64,000 nucleotides of DNA from Loxodes magnus (GCA_946699065.1 CAMPDV010000119.1:310001-374000); one strand, 5' to 3'; shown: positions 38,601 to 51,122, counted from the first letter of the stretch. Numbers and translations: made by a program. The notes: generated by a model from the sequence alone, not told the origin.

Positions 38601-41050
38601 CTTCTTTATAAAATAGTCCATACATTTCTATGAAGCCCAAGTGCTTTACCTTCTAGTCTTTTTACGAATTTATACTTAAACCAGTCGAGAGTAAATACTT
38701 TTACTGCTTCATTTTCAAATTATATTATCTCATTTTATTCGGGAGTCATAGAAGCAAAATTGCAAGTAAATTTATCTCTTAGTTGTGGGCATTTATAATA
38801 GTTAAGATAAAGGTTCTATAATAATTAGCCTCACTCTATTTTCTAGTCAGCTGGTAGATTTAGCTACTTCAGTGCAAAGAACAAAAGTTCTGGGCATATA
38901 AAGTGAGATATCTTTTTCTAAGCTAGTATATTACCCTCTTTTGAAATGTTGTTATATAGCTTAATCAAAGACTCATGATATTTCCTTGCGGCAGCCCATT
39001 CGTCTTCTTAATAAAATTCAGTCATAGGGATTCATTTGTCTTAGCTTTAATCAATATTAATTCATGGAAGTTCGTCTATAAATTTGTACTAAAATATGAA
39101 CTTCTATATCTTATTATCCTTTAAATTGGGATCTATGAAGATAAAATTCTTTATTAGTCAGTTTTGAGTATTTCTATGAACTGATCCACCTGGCTGGCAT
39201 AGAATACTAAGCAAATCTACTCTTTTACAAGGATACAGCCCCAGCAATTTCACGTTTTGGAAATCAGAATTGATATTATATTTCGCTCCATCTAATACTT
39301 TATAGTAACCCTCTAAATTTATATTGCTAAAGCTCTCTTTTATATTCTCTGAGCTTATTAAATCAACCAAGCATGGCCTCACTTAGACTTCTTAGTAGAT
39401 CTTAATCAGAGTTGACAATACATCAAAGTCAATATGCTTGAGTGTTTTATTACTATTTCTAAAATAAGTACTAAGAAGGATGTTAGACAGAGTTTTAAAT
39501 TATTGAATGGGAGGTGAAGTTTTTGAAATAGTAAGTTAAATAACGTTTTCTCATTTCATCTCTTTAGTTTCATACATTAAGGTTAAAATGTAAATTAGAA
39601 TCTCGCATATATCCCAGTTATAAATCTTAACTTGTATTTCATTATTAGAATCCACTTTATTTTAGATCATTCTTTCCTATATCAAATTTATTGTTTCAAT
39701 ATCTGCATTACTATCGTTCTCTTGATCATATAGTTTGAAAAATAAATACTTAAGTGCTATGCAGGCTTTTGACAGTAACTAGTTAGAAATCTTTTTTTCT
39801 TAACTTTTTAAAAGTTCTTTTTTAAGCTAAAGAAATATTAATTTTTCTATCTTGAACTCCCAAAGCTGTAATATAGTATGCTCGTTTTTTTACACCTAGA
39901 AATAATCTTAGCCTAAAAATTCATCATTTAATGCTAATTTATTTCCTTCTATGTGAATAAACTTTTTCGATGCTATATTTTGTAGGACTATAATTTGATC
40001 CTTCTATAAGCATTTTTATTTAATAGATCTCTCAGAGATTATATACTTAAAGCAAAATAAATTTGTGTCTAGTCTTTACTCTGTCATACAAAGCTTATGC
40101 TCAATGTTTTCTCCGTTTTAAATAAAATCGACTGATAAGTACAGTCCACTGTACATGTGTAGAAGTCTAAATTTTGACTATTCTGTTATTATTTCTCCTT
40201 CATAAAATCTTTCCGTTTCTATCCTAAACAAACCATTGAAATTAACTGTGTTTCATTCGCCTTTAGGTACCGCGTAGATACTTGCTTTGCTTATTAAGGT
40301 TTGCATATAATACTTTGCCTTAGTCTGTTCAGCACAGCTAATAAGAGTAGGATAAGTAGGAAAATCTTTATTTTAGATACTATTAATATAGTCACCCAAA
40401 TTTTCTGCTTCTGCATCCACGTCTGAAGCACCTAAATAGGCCTTTTGATTCATATTGTAAAGCAGAAGAGTTTCCTAGTTATTAAAAAAATCTGGCATAT
40501 TGCTTCATTTAAAAATATGCAGCTTCCATCCAAACTAAGTCTTAGAACTAACTACTTTATTATCAGAATCTATAGCTATGTACCTCTATCTTAAAGTAGT
40601 TGACTTAAGAGATATAATTTCATCTTAATAAATTTACCCTCCTGCTTTCCTATGTTTATAAAAGGGCTCTACAAGCCATTACTGATTTTTGTCAAGAATG
40701 TTTGGCTAATTGAAAATAATTTTTTTATATAGAACATTTTTCTCTGATTGGTCACTTGCAGTCGTTGAAAGACCACTTTGTCAATGAATTAATTTAATTT
40801 TATCTCCATATCTAATAGGCTGGAGTAATTGCTTTCCCTCAATATAAATCCTAAAGAAGCTCAAAGTTGCTACATTTCGAGCATCTTTAGCAGAATTCAA
40901 GCAGGCAACATATTTTTAATCTAAATATATTCTGTCTAATTCATTGATATCTTTTAATTGAGGATCTTCTAGGCCTAGAAAGCCTGAGCCATCAGTCATT
41001 TCTAAATAAATATAATCCCCAACAGATACCTTATAATCTTCCATAGACAT
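32615..41050 (-). CDS. IP3-receptor/ryanodine-receptor-type calcium-release channel
   Basis: A single 2811-residue frame on the minus strand, ATG 41050 (a second Met lies two codons in) to TGA 32615-32617, with no intron. Frame was checked at the amino end, at 39.2 kb, at 36.9 kb and at the carboxyl end. The amino terminus matches the IP3R beta-trefoil/MIR region (VSVGDYIYLEM, GFLGLEDP, GDKIKLIHW, QQWLVEPF). A very long helical middle follows, as in RIH/armadillo regions. Near the carboxyl end are the pore helices and the final helix ISGVIIDTFSELR, then the conserved zinc-site tail (CFICC, FEEHTSKEHN, YVWLQMH, ESYIYRLI). Length fits IP3 receptors (about 2700). It would sit in ER or contractile-vacuole/alveolar calcium-store membranes, as in Paramecium. 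The canonical GGGVGD filter is not present (see findings). Confidence 0.92.
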
Positions 41051-41923
41051 TTTTGATTTATTTACTCTATTACATTAATTAAGACTTATAACTCTAATTT
41101 TTCATTTAAAGAAAATAAACGTTTTCAACACTTTATACCTTCTAGCTACTCTCTTTTGCTTTCCTCTTGCTAAGCTTTTTCTCAAACTTTATCAAAACTA
41201 TAATTTCTACATTTCCTTTACTGAAATCAATGCAATTACTATTTAATATTCAGTCATCGAACCATATTTATAGCATGTTCTCGAGTCAATTTCCAATCTT
41301 TTAGAAAATAATAATTTTTAATTATCTTAGCTGAAAAAAGCAAAAGATTGCTTAGTTAAAATGCTTAAGATGTATGAAACATGAAATGAATACAATTATT
41401 TTGCTTGTCTTTAACAAATAGCTAGCCCTACCAAATATAAGCCTTGAATCTAAAATATAAATAGTACCATTAAAGTATAAAGTATAGTAATCAAAATAAG
41501 TTACTAAAACGACCTTACTCTTTATAGAAATTTAACCTAGAAATATCCTAGAACCTTGCTAAAAATTAGGATTAAGTTTTAGCAGCAAATAAAAGATAGA
41601 TGCTTGATAGGAAAGAAAAGGAGTGAATATGATTGCATAATGATAAAGAACTAAAAATGAAATTAACTTACAAAATATTATAAGTTGATTAAATTATCAG
41701 TCTAAAGTTACTCTATATATTCAATTATTAAATGCTATTATTTGGTTCTAGCTCTATATACTAAGAATTAAAAGAGAAATTGCTATAAAGAATTATTAAG
41801 TCTTCCTCCCTTTCTTTCAAAAATTCCTAAATCTAATATAATTAACTTTAGTAATGTCAAGGATAGAAAAATTATTAAGTCTCTGATTTTAATTAATAAA
41901 TAGAGATTTAAAGAATTAATAAT
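41051..41923. other. AT-rich intergenic region upstream of channel gene
   Basis: No gene recognised. It should contain the promoter of the calcium channel and the 3' flank of the next gene, both on the minus strand. Confidence 0.4.
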
Positions 41924-43423
41924 TCAAGCTTTAAAATAAATCTAGATAATGATATTCTTATAGTGGAACTTTTATCTATTTATAAAATATAAGATTAGCT
42001 TTTTATTAAATTTAAGAATACTTTCCACTTCTGATTTTGCACCAAGTATTACCTTTTGAATTATTTTTATTACTTTATAAATAATATCAAATAATATCTT
42101 TTGGAGATCTTTTAATAGTATTAAAAATAAAGTTTTTTGCTTAACTTAAATATCTTTTTAGAATAAAGCTAAGATCTCAATGTTTTCAAAATTAATTAAT
42201 TTTAATTTTTTCTAGTTGAATGATAATTTTGATATAACTAATTTTATTTTTGATTTAAATATGTTATTATTTTCAAATTGACCTCTCTAGGAAATTGGGT
42301 GATTCCTTTCCTATTCTTATTATAATTTAGCTAAAGATTATTTTCAGACTCTTAATTACATTTGCTTCTTATGAAGAAGTAATATCAAAAGATTCTCATC
42401 ATTCTTTATTTTAATCGTAAGTATTATTTAATTTGGATATTAAGTTTCAATAGAGATTATTTTTCTTTATCTGATTTTTATGAAAACTCTTTCCCTTTTT
42501 GATTGTGCTATATTCTTGCAATTCACTGAATTTAATTCCACTTTTGAATGGTTTCATTTTTTGCCAAATAAAGATTATATTTGTCTCAACCCGAAAGAAA
42601 TTTTTTTTTCGAAGTATATTTCAAAGGCTTTCTAAGTAAACATTTTTATAATTTAAAAGATTCAAAAGAGCTAATCTTTATAATTAGTTCTCATCTTTCT
42701 CTTTCATTAAGTATTTATTCCATTCTATTCTTCTTTAAATAAATGTTCTTAAAGTTTAATACTTAATTTATTATTATACTAGTGAAATTATATAGATATT
42801 TTAGTTTTCTTTTAACTATTAAATTTCTTGAAAGCTGTTAATTTTAAAATAAGTTCCAATCTTTTCCTTTGTAACTAAAATCCTTATAGAAAATTTAGTT
42901 TATTATACTTTGCTAGTCTTTTATAGAGCTAATTTTTAGATTTTTCTTCTTAGTAATCTTTTAAATTGTGTACTTAGTTTATGATTCTATCAAATCCATT
43001 ATAAACTAACGTATTTAATTTCTAATGCATGAGTTCTTGATTTAACTCAGTTTAGCTTTAGTCCATCTCAGTATTTGTATAATCCAAATCTTTAAGTTCC
43101 GATATTAAGGTTTCTTTTTATTACTCTTAGACAGTTACAAATTTTTCCAGATTTATTTTTGCTAAATTAAGATATAAAACCTATAAGAAAGTACAATGAA
43201 ATAGCTTTTTGTAAGATACATATATAATATAGAGGATATATCACTTATAATTATTTAAATGCTATTATTTTGATATCAATATACATAAAATTCTCTTTTG
43301 ATATAGTCTTTGATATAGCTTTTGTATATCTTTTTATATAGATAAATCAGCTATAGCTTTCCTCTCTTAGGTTAAATAACATATTATAATTTGAACTACA
43401 TTGATATTATTATTCTATTTCAT
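41924..43423 (-). CDS. Hypothetical coiled-coil protein
   Basis: ATG 43423 to TGA 41924-41926 is an exact 500-codon frame. The middle (about 42660-43140) has the residue mix of real protein (TNTEMDQSQTELNQELMH, DRIINQVHNLKDYQEEKS) and coiled-coil potential. The ends are more AT-driven (Ile/Lys/Leu/Phe), and about five in-frame TGA codons are not fewer than chance, so support is moderate and introns or another start are possible. No known domain. Confidence 0.42.
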
Positions 43424-44307
43424 TTATGTAGTTTATCAATTAAGCTTTAATATAATTTAAGCTAGCAATAATAGTGCTTATATCTAAGCTACATTACGTA
43501 ATTCTTTAGTATGGAAAGGTTTAACTTATTTGACTAGTTTCATTGCTTTTCTTATTTACCTTCATATGCTAAAATTTTGCAATTCTTGAGTTTAGTTTCA
43601 TTGATATTCCTCCACTCAATTTCTTAAAATTTCAAATATTAGCATTTTATTAAATTTATTTTTAAATAAGTCTTAAGAATAATGAAAGTTATGGAATGCT
43701 TTTAAGGAAAAAGTAGAAAGGAATAAAAGAGTAAAAAATAATAAATCTAAATGAAACTAAAACAATTAATATGGAGTTAAGGAAGATTTAGAAAGAGAAC
43801 ACTATAAAGAGGATATTATTCTATAAGGATAGATTAAGAAACTAAGAGAAAGTATGAGTTATATTTACTATAAAGATAGAAATAAAAATTATTTTATCCT
43901 ATCAATTTAAAATTCCCAAATATCTTGCAGAATCTGTATAATACTTTAAAGCCTTATTTGGTTAGAGAATAAAAGATAATTATAAATATAATAAAGCTAT
44001 AAACTTTATCTTGCAATTAGTTTATAGTATACTAGAAAGTTAGTTTATAACAATGAAGTGATTAAATGAAAGAAAGAGGAGTCGAAATAATCTAAAAAAT
44101 ACTTATATTGATTATTTAATGCAAAATGAAAATAACAAATATTGAATAAAAGATATTATCAAAAGATACTGTATTTACTAAATAAAAATAAAAAGATAGA
44201 TATATTTAAAAATCATTAAATAAAGCAAATTAGTTTAAGAAAAGGTATTAAAATACGTTTTATTATTGCTTATTAAAGTATTTAAAAAGAATTAAAAAAA
44301 GTTATAT
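43424..44307. other. AT-rich region
   Basis: A purine-rich plus-strand patch at 43690-43880 has coding-like composition but no domain or clear ends. Otherwise featureless. Confidence 0.35.
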
Positions 44308-44340
44308 TATAGAGTGCGTAGCACCACAATGGCGAGCATC
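44308..44340 (+). repeat. GC-rich hairpin element, copy 2
   Basis: Begins with the same 18 nt (TATAGAGTGCGTAGCACC) as the minus-strand element at 2657-2691. The second halves have diverged (ATGGCGAGCATC here), which weakens the hairpin. A T-run (TTTTT) follows directly, which could act as an RNA polymerase III terminator if the element is transcribed on this strand. Confidence 0.6.
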
Positions 44341-44691
44341 TTTTTAGAATGTTACTAGAATTAATTTTTCTCAAATAATCCACTTGGTAGAAGATATTTT
44401 TCACATATTCCTCAAATTCTTGATCCATTTTCCTTCTTATTCCTGTTACATTTTGCTTTCTGTTTATCTCTTTTTAATTATTCCCTGCTTTCATGCAGTT
44501 TAACTTTTTCTTTAATTTGTCCTATATTTTCTTACCTTTTTCTCTTTCTTTCTATAGAAGATTTTTATACACTCATAAAAATATCCCTTACCTATTATTA
44601 ATATTCTTAATTAGTAATTATCCTTATACGTGGAGCAATCTGTCCGTTTCGAAGAATTAGCTTAAAAACTTTAAGAGATAAGTGGTGAAAA

Positions 44692-45156
44692 ATGGAAAAA
44701 AATCAAAAGAAACAAGAGGAATCAAATTCTTCATCATTAGGTATATTAAATATCAGAACTGTAGAGATAGAATAATCTTAAAATAAAGCTGACATAAAAA
44801 TCTAAAATTTAGACCAAATATAAAAACTAATCTATAAGCATAAATAATAATTTGCAATTAAGGGGAAAATTCAGAGAGTAAACATGCAATATTGACTTCT
44901 AAATTAGATAATTATTAATATAATTCGTCAGTTAATCTAAATAACTATGTAACAAACGTAATTTAGGAGCAATCAATATCAATAGTTAGCCAATAGCAAA
45001 ATATTTAATAGAAAAAAATAAATTAAGTTAATTGATTAAGAAAATCAATAAGAAGAAAAAATCGATACAATTTATAAAAGAGAATAGAGAAATTGGATAA
45101 AAGGCTTTTAGAAACAAATCAAGGAAAAATAGATAAAAAATTTATAATCAAAAAGA
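44692..45156 (+). CDS. Hypothetical Gln/Glu/Lys-rich N-terminal coding segment
   Basis: From ATG 44692 the plus strand opens MEKNQKKQEESNSSSLG and continues as a charged, Gln-rich, coiled-coil-like frame up to the GC-rich island. A 1-nt frame switch near 45060 gives an equally plausible coil leading straight into the island. No stop is seen before the island, so this may be the 5' part of a gene interrupted by, or containing, the island. Low confidence. Confidence 0.35.
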
Positions 45157-45425
45157 TGGCGGGAGCTGAGATTGACCTTCTGAATCATACTTTCTGGCTT
45201 TATGGCTAGGAGCAAGTTCCTTTTCTGTCGCTGAGAAAGTCCCTGGTCAAAGTCAATATTTGTAAGGGAACGCCTTCCTTTTGATTATCCACTCCTGGTA
45301 GGGGCTTGAAGCCTGGCTGCCCATATCGATGGAGCTCCCTGGCAGCTGCTTTTCGAAAGCAACAGGATATCCCGTCATCCCATGAAGGGAGTGTTGGGGT
45401 TGTTAAACTGCAAGAAGTTGCAGTC
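45157..45425 (+). ncRNA. GC-rich structured island, ncRNA candidate
   Basis: About 270 bp near 50% GC with sharp edges inside roughly 20% GC sequence, typical of structural RNA genes in AT-rich genomes. Several short perfect hairpins are visible: TGCTTTTCGAAAGCA, GGCTTGAAGCC, CCATATCGATGG, ACTGCAAGAAGTTGCAGT, and longer pairs TTGACC/GGTCAA and GCTGCC/GGCAGC. A GAGAAAGTCCCTGGTC segment resembles conserved region I of RNase P/MRP RNAs, but I could not pair it convincingly with a region V partner, so the identity is open. Alternatives: an inserted GC-rich element, or protein-coding sequence, since one frame (MAGAEIDLLNHTFWLYG) is open throughout with UAG=Gln and UGA=Trp. Openness is weak evidence in this code. 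Confidence 0.42.
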
Positions 45426-45558
45426 CAAAATTCTTTAAGTTTAAAATTAAATTAGATAAAAAATTTCTGTCATTGCCATTCAACTTGCGATATTTTACAA
45501 AAATTCGGAGCCTGAAAGTAACTAAATAAAAAGAGAACAACAAAGAACATGAAAGAAG

Positions 45559-45789
45559 ATGAATAATCTCTGAATAACTGAAAATGGAGCTTATAAAGAG
45601 ATCGATTTATCAAGACCTTAAGATATTTATTAATGGTAATCTACCTCATATAAAAAAGGTCATGGTATTCACCGCATAAAAAAATGGCATAGTTACCTGG
45701 ATGAAATCTCAGGAGAAACTAAAATATTAACTTTTAAGTATATTTCTATTTCTATTATTATTCTAAATTAGCTTACACTATATTAGTGA
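45559..45789 (+). CDS. Hypothetical short protein or exon
   Basis: ATG 45559 to TGA 45787-45789, 76 residues. The first 55 residues look coding (NGAYKEIDLSRPQDIYQW, GIHRIKKWHSYLDEISGE), with far more Gly/His/Asp/Trp than AT noise gives. The last 20 are hydrophobic and AT-driven. It may be an exon of a longer gene that continues from the segment left of the GC-rich island. Family unknown. Confidence 0.4.
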
Positions 45790-46214
45790 TTTCATCTTAT
45801 ATAAATATAAAATTCAAAAGCATCTTTTTGATTTCAAAATATTTAGCAAAAAAATAATTTTTAGCTTACTTGTCGCAAATAAATCTCTATCTATTTATAA
45901 AAATCACACAAATAGAAAATAATCAACCAAACTTACAAAAAAGTTAACTTAATTTAGCTAATAAAATTTCTTTAATATTAATATTTTATTTTCAAAATTC
46001 ATATAATCAATATTATATAGAACTATTTCCAAAGAGAATAAAAGTCAACATTTAAGCCAAATTTAAGCGTTTTAAATAGTTTTTATATGATATTTAAGAT
46101 TAAAAATATTAAGATATCAATAATAATAATTATTATAATGATAACACCTTTCAATTAAGTTTATCACTGTTTTAAAGTTTATAAATGTCAAAATAAAGTG
46201 TTATTGTAGATCCT
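45790..46214. other. AT-rich intergenic region
   Basis: Nothing recognised; 3' flank of the TPR/kinase-like gene. Confidence 0.5.
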
Positions 46215-48971
46215 TCATAATCTTTCTCTGTTTTATGCATTATAATTACGTATAAACTATTACTCTTTACTCCTGGTCTTATATAAGACATTTTACTTAA
46301 ATCCAATGAATTGTCAATTTTTTATTTTAATTTGAATCTTTGAGTTTCTTCGCACTTCTTCTGCTAATCTTTCCTGCTCATTATCTTAAATCTATAAATG
46401 TAACCCTCTGGAATAAATGCAATTTACTTAATTTATTCCATACATCTTCTAGTTTCTTAATTTCAACTTTTTGCTTATTTAAAAATTTCCATCTTATTTC
46501 TTGTGAAATTCCAAGCATTTTACAGAATCAACATTAAAGATTTTTTTCTCAGTTTCCTTTTACTGGCTGCACCGCTGGTTCTACGTCTGTAAAATCATAA
46601 TGAGGAAGGCTATTCAAAAACAGGCTTTCAGTAATTTCAGCAAGTTAATTAAATTTTTTCTCCGTTTTATATTTGCAATCGAGCTCTTGGGGATAAAGAT
46701 GGCTGCTAATTTCAGATTTTAGGATGTTATTTTATTGTTTTTTAGTCTTACTAGCTATCAAGCATTAAATTTGCTCTTTAAATGAGTATAGCTGTAATGA
46801 TAGCTACTAGTTTTCTTATTACATATTTTAGAGATTTTCAATAATCATAAACTGAGAATCTTTTTCATTGGGCTGTTTCGGATACTATTTCTTAATTTTT
46901 CAAATTTCCTTCTTGTAGGCCAATTGCTGATTTTATGAAGAATGGGTTAGTTAAAGTTAAGATATGGTAAGAGAAGATGCTTTGGCATAATCCTGTTCTG
47001 AGGAGATGGTAAAAAGACCCTTTTTAAGTGATTCATTTGATTTTTTATAATAAGTTAATTAATAGAATGAATATATAAGTTCAAAAGTTTATCCTACTTC
47101 GTCTTTATCATTGGTCTATCTTCTAACTTTATAAACTTGCCTAAACTTAAACCCTCTTTTTAGTTAGCTTATTTTAAGGATTTCACTTATTTTTTAATAA
47201 ATCTACTTGCTTTTTCATAGTGTTTATAGAAGGCCTTTATTAAGGATCATAACTGAAACATTATTTCAATAACTTTTTTAGTTCTGGTTCTTAAGTTATT
47301 TAATCTGAAAAATGAGGAATTTTTTTCTAAGTTACTATGAAATCAAATATTTATTCCTTTGTTTTTAAGTTAGGATAACATATTTATTCATTGAACAAGT
47401 TTATAGCAACACATCCTAACGACCAAATATCACTCTTTTCACTTTCTTATTCATCAAATATTTCTGGTGCTATTCCTTTAAGATATACTTATCTTTCATT
47501 ATTAGCTGATAAATCATTATCACTGACTAAACCTAAATCAGTTATTATAAGTGAATCACTTTCATCCATTAAAATTTTGGTTAGATTAAGATTTTATATA
47601 ATGATGCTCTTTTAATGTGCTACCTAAACTGCTTCAATAATTTAATCTAGTAAATTTAACTTTTAATAGAACTTATCTATATATCCAGTTAGCTATTCTC
47701 TAAATAATTGCTTATTCTAGATTAAATCAAATAAATTTCCTTTACTTTGATAGATTGTTAGATGACAGAGTTTATAATTGCCTACTTGAGAAGTATCGAA
47801 TGCTACTCCTTTAAGATTAAGGAATCTTGAGTGTTTGAGGCATAGAAGAGCTTTACACTCAAGATAGAAGTGTTCTAATAGTAAGTTCCTTTATTTGAAG
47901 ATCTTGAGAGAATAATTAATTCCTTCTATTGTTATAAGATAAACTGTTCCAGAATATCCTTCTCCTATCATTTATAAGTTGGATAAGTAAACTTCATTAG
48001 GTACTAATTGCTTGTAATCTCAAATTCTAATTTAAGATTATCTATGTTAGGAAGCCCCATTTTCTTTTAAGAGTTATTCGATTTGTTTAATATTAACAAA
48101 CTTAATTTTAGGCTATTGATGTAGAACTAAGTAGTTAAGCGTAGCTAACTAGGGATTAAATTAAATGCTTATATTATAGTTTTCTATTGATTCTTGATAA
48201 ATTCCTAAATATTTAAGAGAGTTAGCTTTGTTGAAATATGCCTCAGCATAGTCAGGCTTCAGTTTAATAGCAATGCTGAAATAATCAATGGATTCTTAGT
48301 ATTTTCCTCGTTTAAAGAAAAAAAAATCCCTCTTTGTTATATTATTAACAAAACTCGAAGGTTGGTTTTAATTAAAGAATCTATTATCAGCACTTTTAAG
48401 CAATGTCTATTTCTTACATTTTATTATAAGCCATATACTTATTTATATAAGAGAAAATAAGTCTAGGTTCAAGTTCTAAGGCTTTGTGAAAGCACTATAA
48501 GGCTTCTTCATATTTACCCTGCAAGTAAAGTGTCTCTCCTTTATTATTATATGCCATTTCTTTATTTTGATTAAATTATATAGCTTTATTATATTCTTAG
48601 ATAGCTTCTTCAAATCTTCCTTAAACATTAAGTGATCTTCCTTTACCATTGTAGACATAAGGACAATTATGATCAAGACTAATAGCTTTATCTCAATATT
48701 AAATGGCTTCTTCATCTCTTCCTAAATCACTAAGTACGACAGCTTTTAAAAGGTAAGCATCAATAAAATAATAATTAATTATTATAGCTATCTCAAAGAA
48801 ATCAATAGCTTCTTCTAATCTGCCTAGATTTTAAAGACATCTTCCTTTATTGAAATAAGCTAATGAATTTTGAGGATCATGTTATATTGCTAAGTTAAAC
48901 TAGTCGATAGCTTATTCAAATCGATTTTCCTTCCACAACCTTTCTCCTTCCAATAAATAACTGGAGGACAT
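46215..48971 (-). CDS. TPR/protein-kinase-like (pseudokinase) protein with coiled-coil tail
   Basis: Minus strand, ATG 48971 to TGA 46215-46217, about 905 residues. Residues 1-300 are roughly eight TPRs (EEAIDFFEIAI, KYEEALQCFHKALELEP). A protein-kinase fold follows (about 340-600): glycine loop GEGYSGTVY, the ATP-binding lysine in SLKIF, an APE-like GIAPEIF, and SDIWSLGCV. The catalytic HRDLKxxN site reads IQNLNLTK and DFG reads DLG, so the catalytic Asp and the metal-binding Asn are lost and activity is unlikely. The tail is coiled coil plus a globular end. Two 19-nt introns are needed (47168-47186, GTGAAA...AAG; 46278-46296, GTAAAA...AAG). One extra base in a 9-nt homopolymer (48318-48326) breaks the frame inside a TPR; a sequencing or assembly indel is the simplest reason. 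Confidence 0.85.
46278..46296 (-). other. 19-nt intron near 3' end of TPR/pseudokinase gene
   Basis: On the minus strand it starts GTAAAATG and ends ATAAG. Removal leads to a short charged end and a TGA stop. Confidence 0.6.
47168..47186 (-). other. 19-nt intron in TPR/pseudokinase gene
   Basis: On the minus strand it starts GTGAAATCC and ends AATAAG. Removal fuses kinase and tail frames. Without it the frame would hit TGA at once. Confidence 0.7.
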
Positions 48972-49789
48972 TTTTAAGCGAATTATATTATATTATAATT
49001 ATCTCCTTTTTATAATTTCTTTTATATTCAATTTATATTCAATTTATATTCAATTTATCTACTAAGTTTAATATAGTAACTTATCTACTCTGCTTTAAAT
49101 AAGTTTTCTAGTTTTATTTAATGTTTAAAATACTTGTAGATACTTGAATATTTGCTTTAAATATATCTTTATTAATAAGATTAAAAAACTAAAGTCATTA
49201 CTTTATCTTATTCCTATTTTTACTAAATGTGCTTGCAAAGTATTAAATTATCTATTTTTATAAATTTCGTTTACGATTGGCAAGGTTTATATATATAGCA
49301 ATAAGTTTAGATAGAATAAATAAGAAAAATGTAGAAAAGGATTGTAGCAATTAATTAAGAAGAATAGCAAAACTTAAATTTTTCTAAAATAAGCATTATA
49401 ACTTAGAATGCCTTTCTATAAATTTAGGAATTAAAAGAATCATAATAAATTCAAGCTAAACACACAAATCGCGAACCTTATAAATGACTCAAGTTTTATT
49501 AGTTTTGTTAAAATTGATTTATCTGATTTTTCCAAATCTACTTAGTATATTTAAATAGATCCTTGCTTATATTTAGTTTTATTCTCATTTAATTTCAACT
49601 AATTCCTTCAAGTCTCCAATTATTTTAAATATAATTATTCTTAGTACTTTTATGCTAAAATATTAGTACATTAAAAAGTAACTTATAAGTAGTAAAGATA
49701 TTTGACTTATAGAAGAATAGTGACTTCTTTATTTATTTTAGCTTAAGTATTTAATAAGCTTTTGATTGTCTTTATTTTATTATCAAAAT
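48972..49789. other. AT-rich intergenic region
   Basis: Holds a near-perfect short tandem repeat, ATTCAATTTAT, three times at about 49027-49059. No gene recognised. Confidence 0.45.
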
Positions 49790-51109
49790 TCAAAGCAGTT
49801 TATTAAATATATTCACATTACTTATTCATTTCGTTAGGTCATTTAAATTTAGTATGATAAATTTAGATTGATGCTTCTCGCTATTCTCTAATATATGATG
49901 TAAATGAAATAAATACCTCTTATTTAAGTAAAGATTCCTTGCACTTAATAAATAGTTTATTATGATTATATTATCTATTGAGGTTTGGTTATAATTTACC
50001 TTTATTTTTCCAACTTTAAGAGCTTTGCAAATAATTACATTATTCTCTATTTCAACTAAACAATCTCATTTATCAACATCTGTATAATAAACTTTTTCAT
50101 TTCAGCAAACTATGTTTTAAGTTTCTCTGAATTTTTTTGAATTATAGGCTCTTTTAAATTGTAATTCTTCATAGAATATTAACTTATTATTCCCTACTTC
50201 AAGGGAAGCAATTACTAAGGTTATTTTTACATAAAATATATTTTTCATTTTTCATCTGCAACCTAGAAAGTGATTCTTCACCTCCTACAACTAAAATTTT
50301 TGAGCTAAGGTTAAATTGATGTTATCTTTTCTACTAAGCCGACTCTCATTCTTTGAATTCTTCATCTGTAAAAATAAATTTTAATTATTAGTTAGGACTT
50401 TCGATTTCCTGCTTCATCCGTTGTTGATTAAAGAAATATTCTTAGAATTTATAAGTATTAAATTTTTTTCCTGATATACAGAATTTTAGGCTAATAAGAC
50501 ATATTTTCCTTTAATTTATTTAAGCATCTATGTTAAATTCACATTTATATATAGTAAAGCTTTTTCTTTTCCTATTACCAAAAAATCAACTAAATTGGCT
50601 GATGCTATAACTTTTAAAGAAAGCAGACCAATCTATTATAATTTTCTTTTAAGCTTATCATAGAACTAGGTAACTTAATCAACACTTCTTATAAATGAGG
50701 AAGTTCTATAGAGTATTTAGGCGTATTCCTTTATAATTACTATAAAATTCATTATTTCCCCTTGCTCTTATATAATGGCAACAAAAATCTTCCTTCTTAT
50801 TTTATAGAAAAAAGTCTCAAATAATCAATAATATACTACATAAAAATTCAAGAAAGATAGTAATCTTTATTTCTCAATACAAAGTCAAATATTTCCTTTT
50901 TAGATAAGAGATCTTAATATTATTAATCTTTGTTGCTCTAGCTACAGTTTTAGGACGTTACTCCTAGCTGAAAAATATTGCAGGCTCGATTTATTATATT
51001 TCACTTTAAATCTTTTTTGTATCTGTTTAAGTTTTTAGGTTTTTCCTTTTTTATTATTTTTGTCTTTCTTTTTATCTCTTTGAGGTGAATATTGAATTTC
51101 AACTAACAT
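49790..51109 (-). CDS. Hypothetical protein, beta-rich second half
   Basis: ATG 51109 to TGA 49790-49792, 439 residues in one frame. The first 60 residues are Lys-rich. The rest contains alternating hydrophobic/polar stretches and short turns (LVIGKEKALLYINVN, GKYVLLAQNSVYQEKN, NNKLIFYEELQF, IVCWNEKVYYTDVDKWD) that look like beta-propeller or repeat sheets, but no clear kelch or WD signature is present. A competing frame with a 16-nt pseudo-intron was considered and dropped because this frame runs through unbroken. It starts 13 bp after the stop of the upstream minus-strand gene. Confidence 0.6.
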
Positions 51110-51122
51110 TTTTTTTTTAGAT

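Noticed and set aside
45157..45425. tRNA, SRP RNA, U1/U2/U4/U5/U6 or U3 identity for the GC-rich island
   Set aside because: None of the conserved boxes or loops I know for these RNAs is present; only a weak RNase P/MRP region I resemblance remains.
50215..50230. 16-nt GT...AG segment that could be an intron
   Set aside because: An uninterrupted frame from 51109 to 49790 explains the region without splicing; the segment was only needed for a competing false frame.
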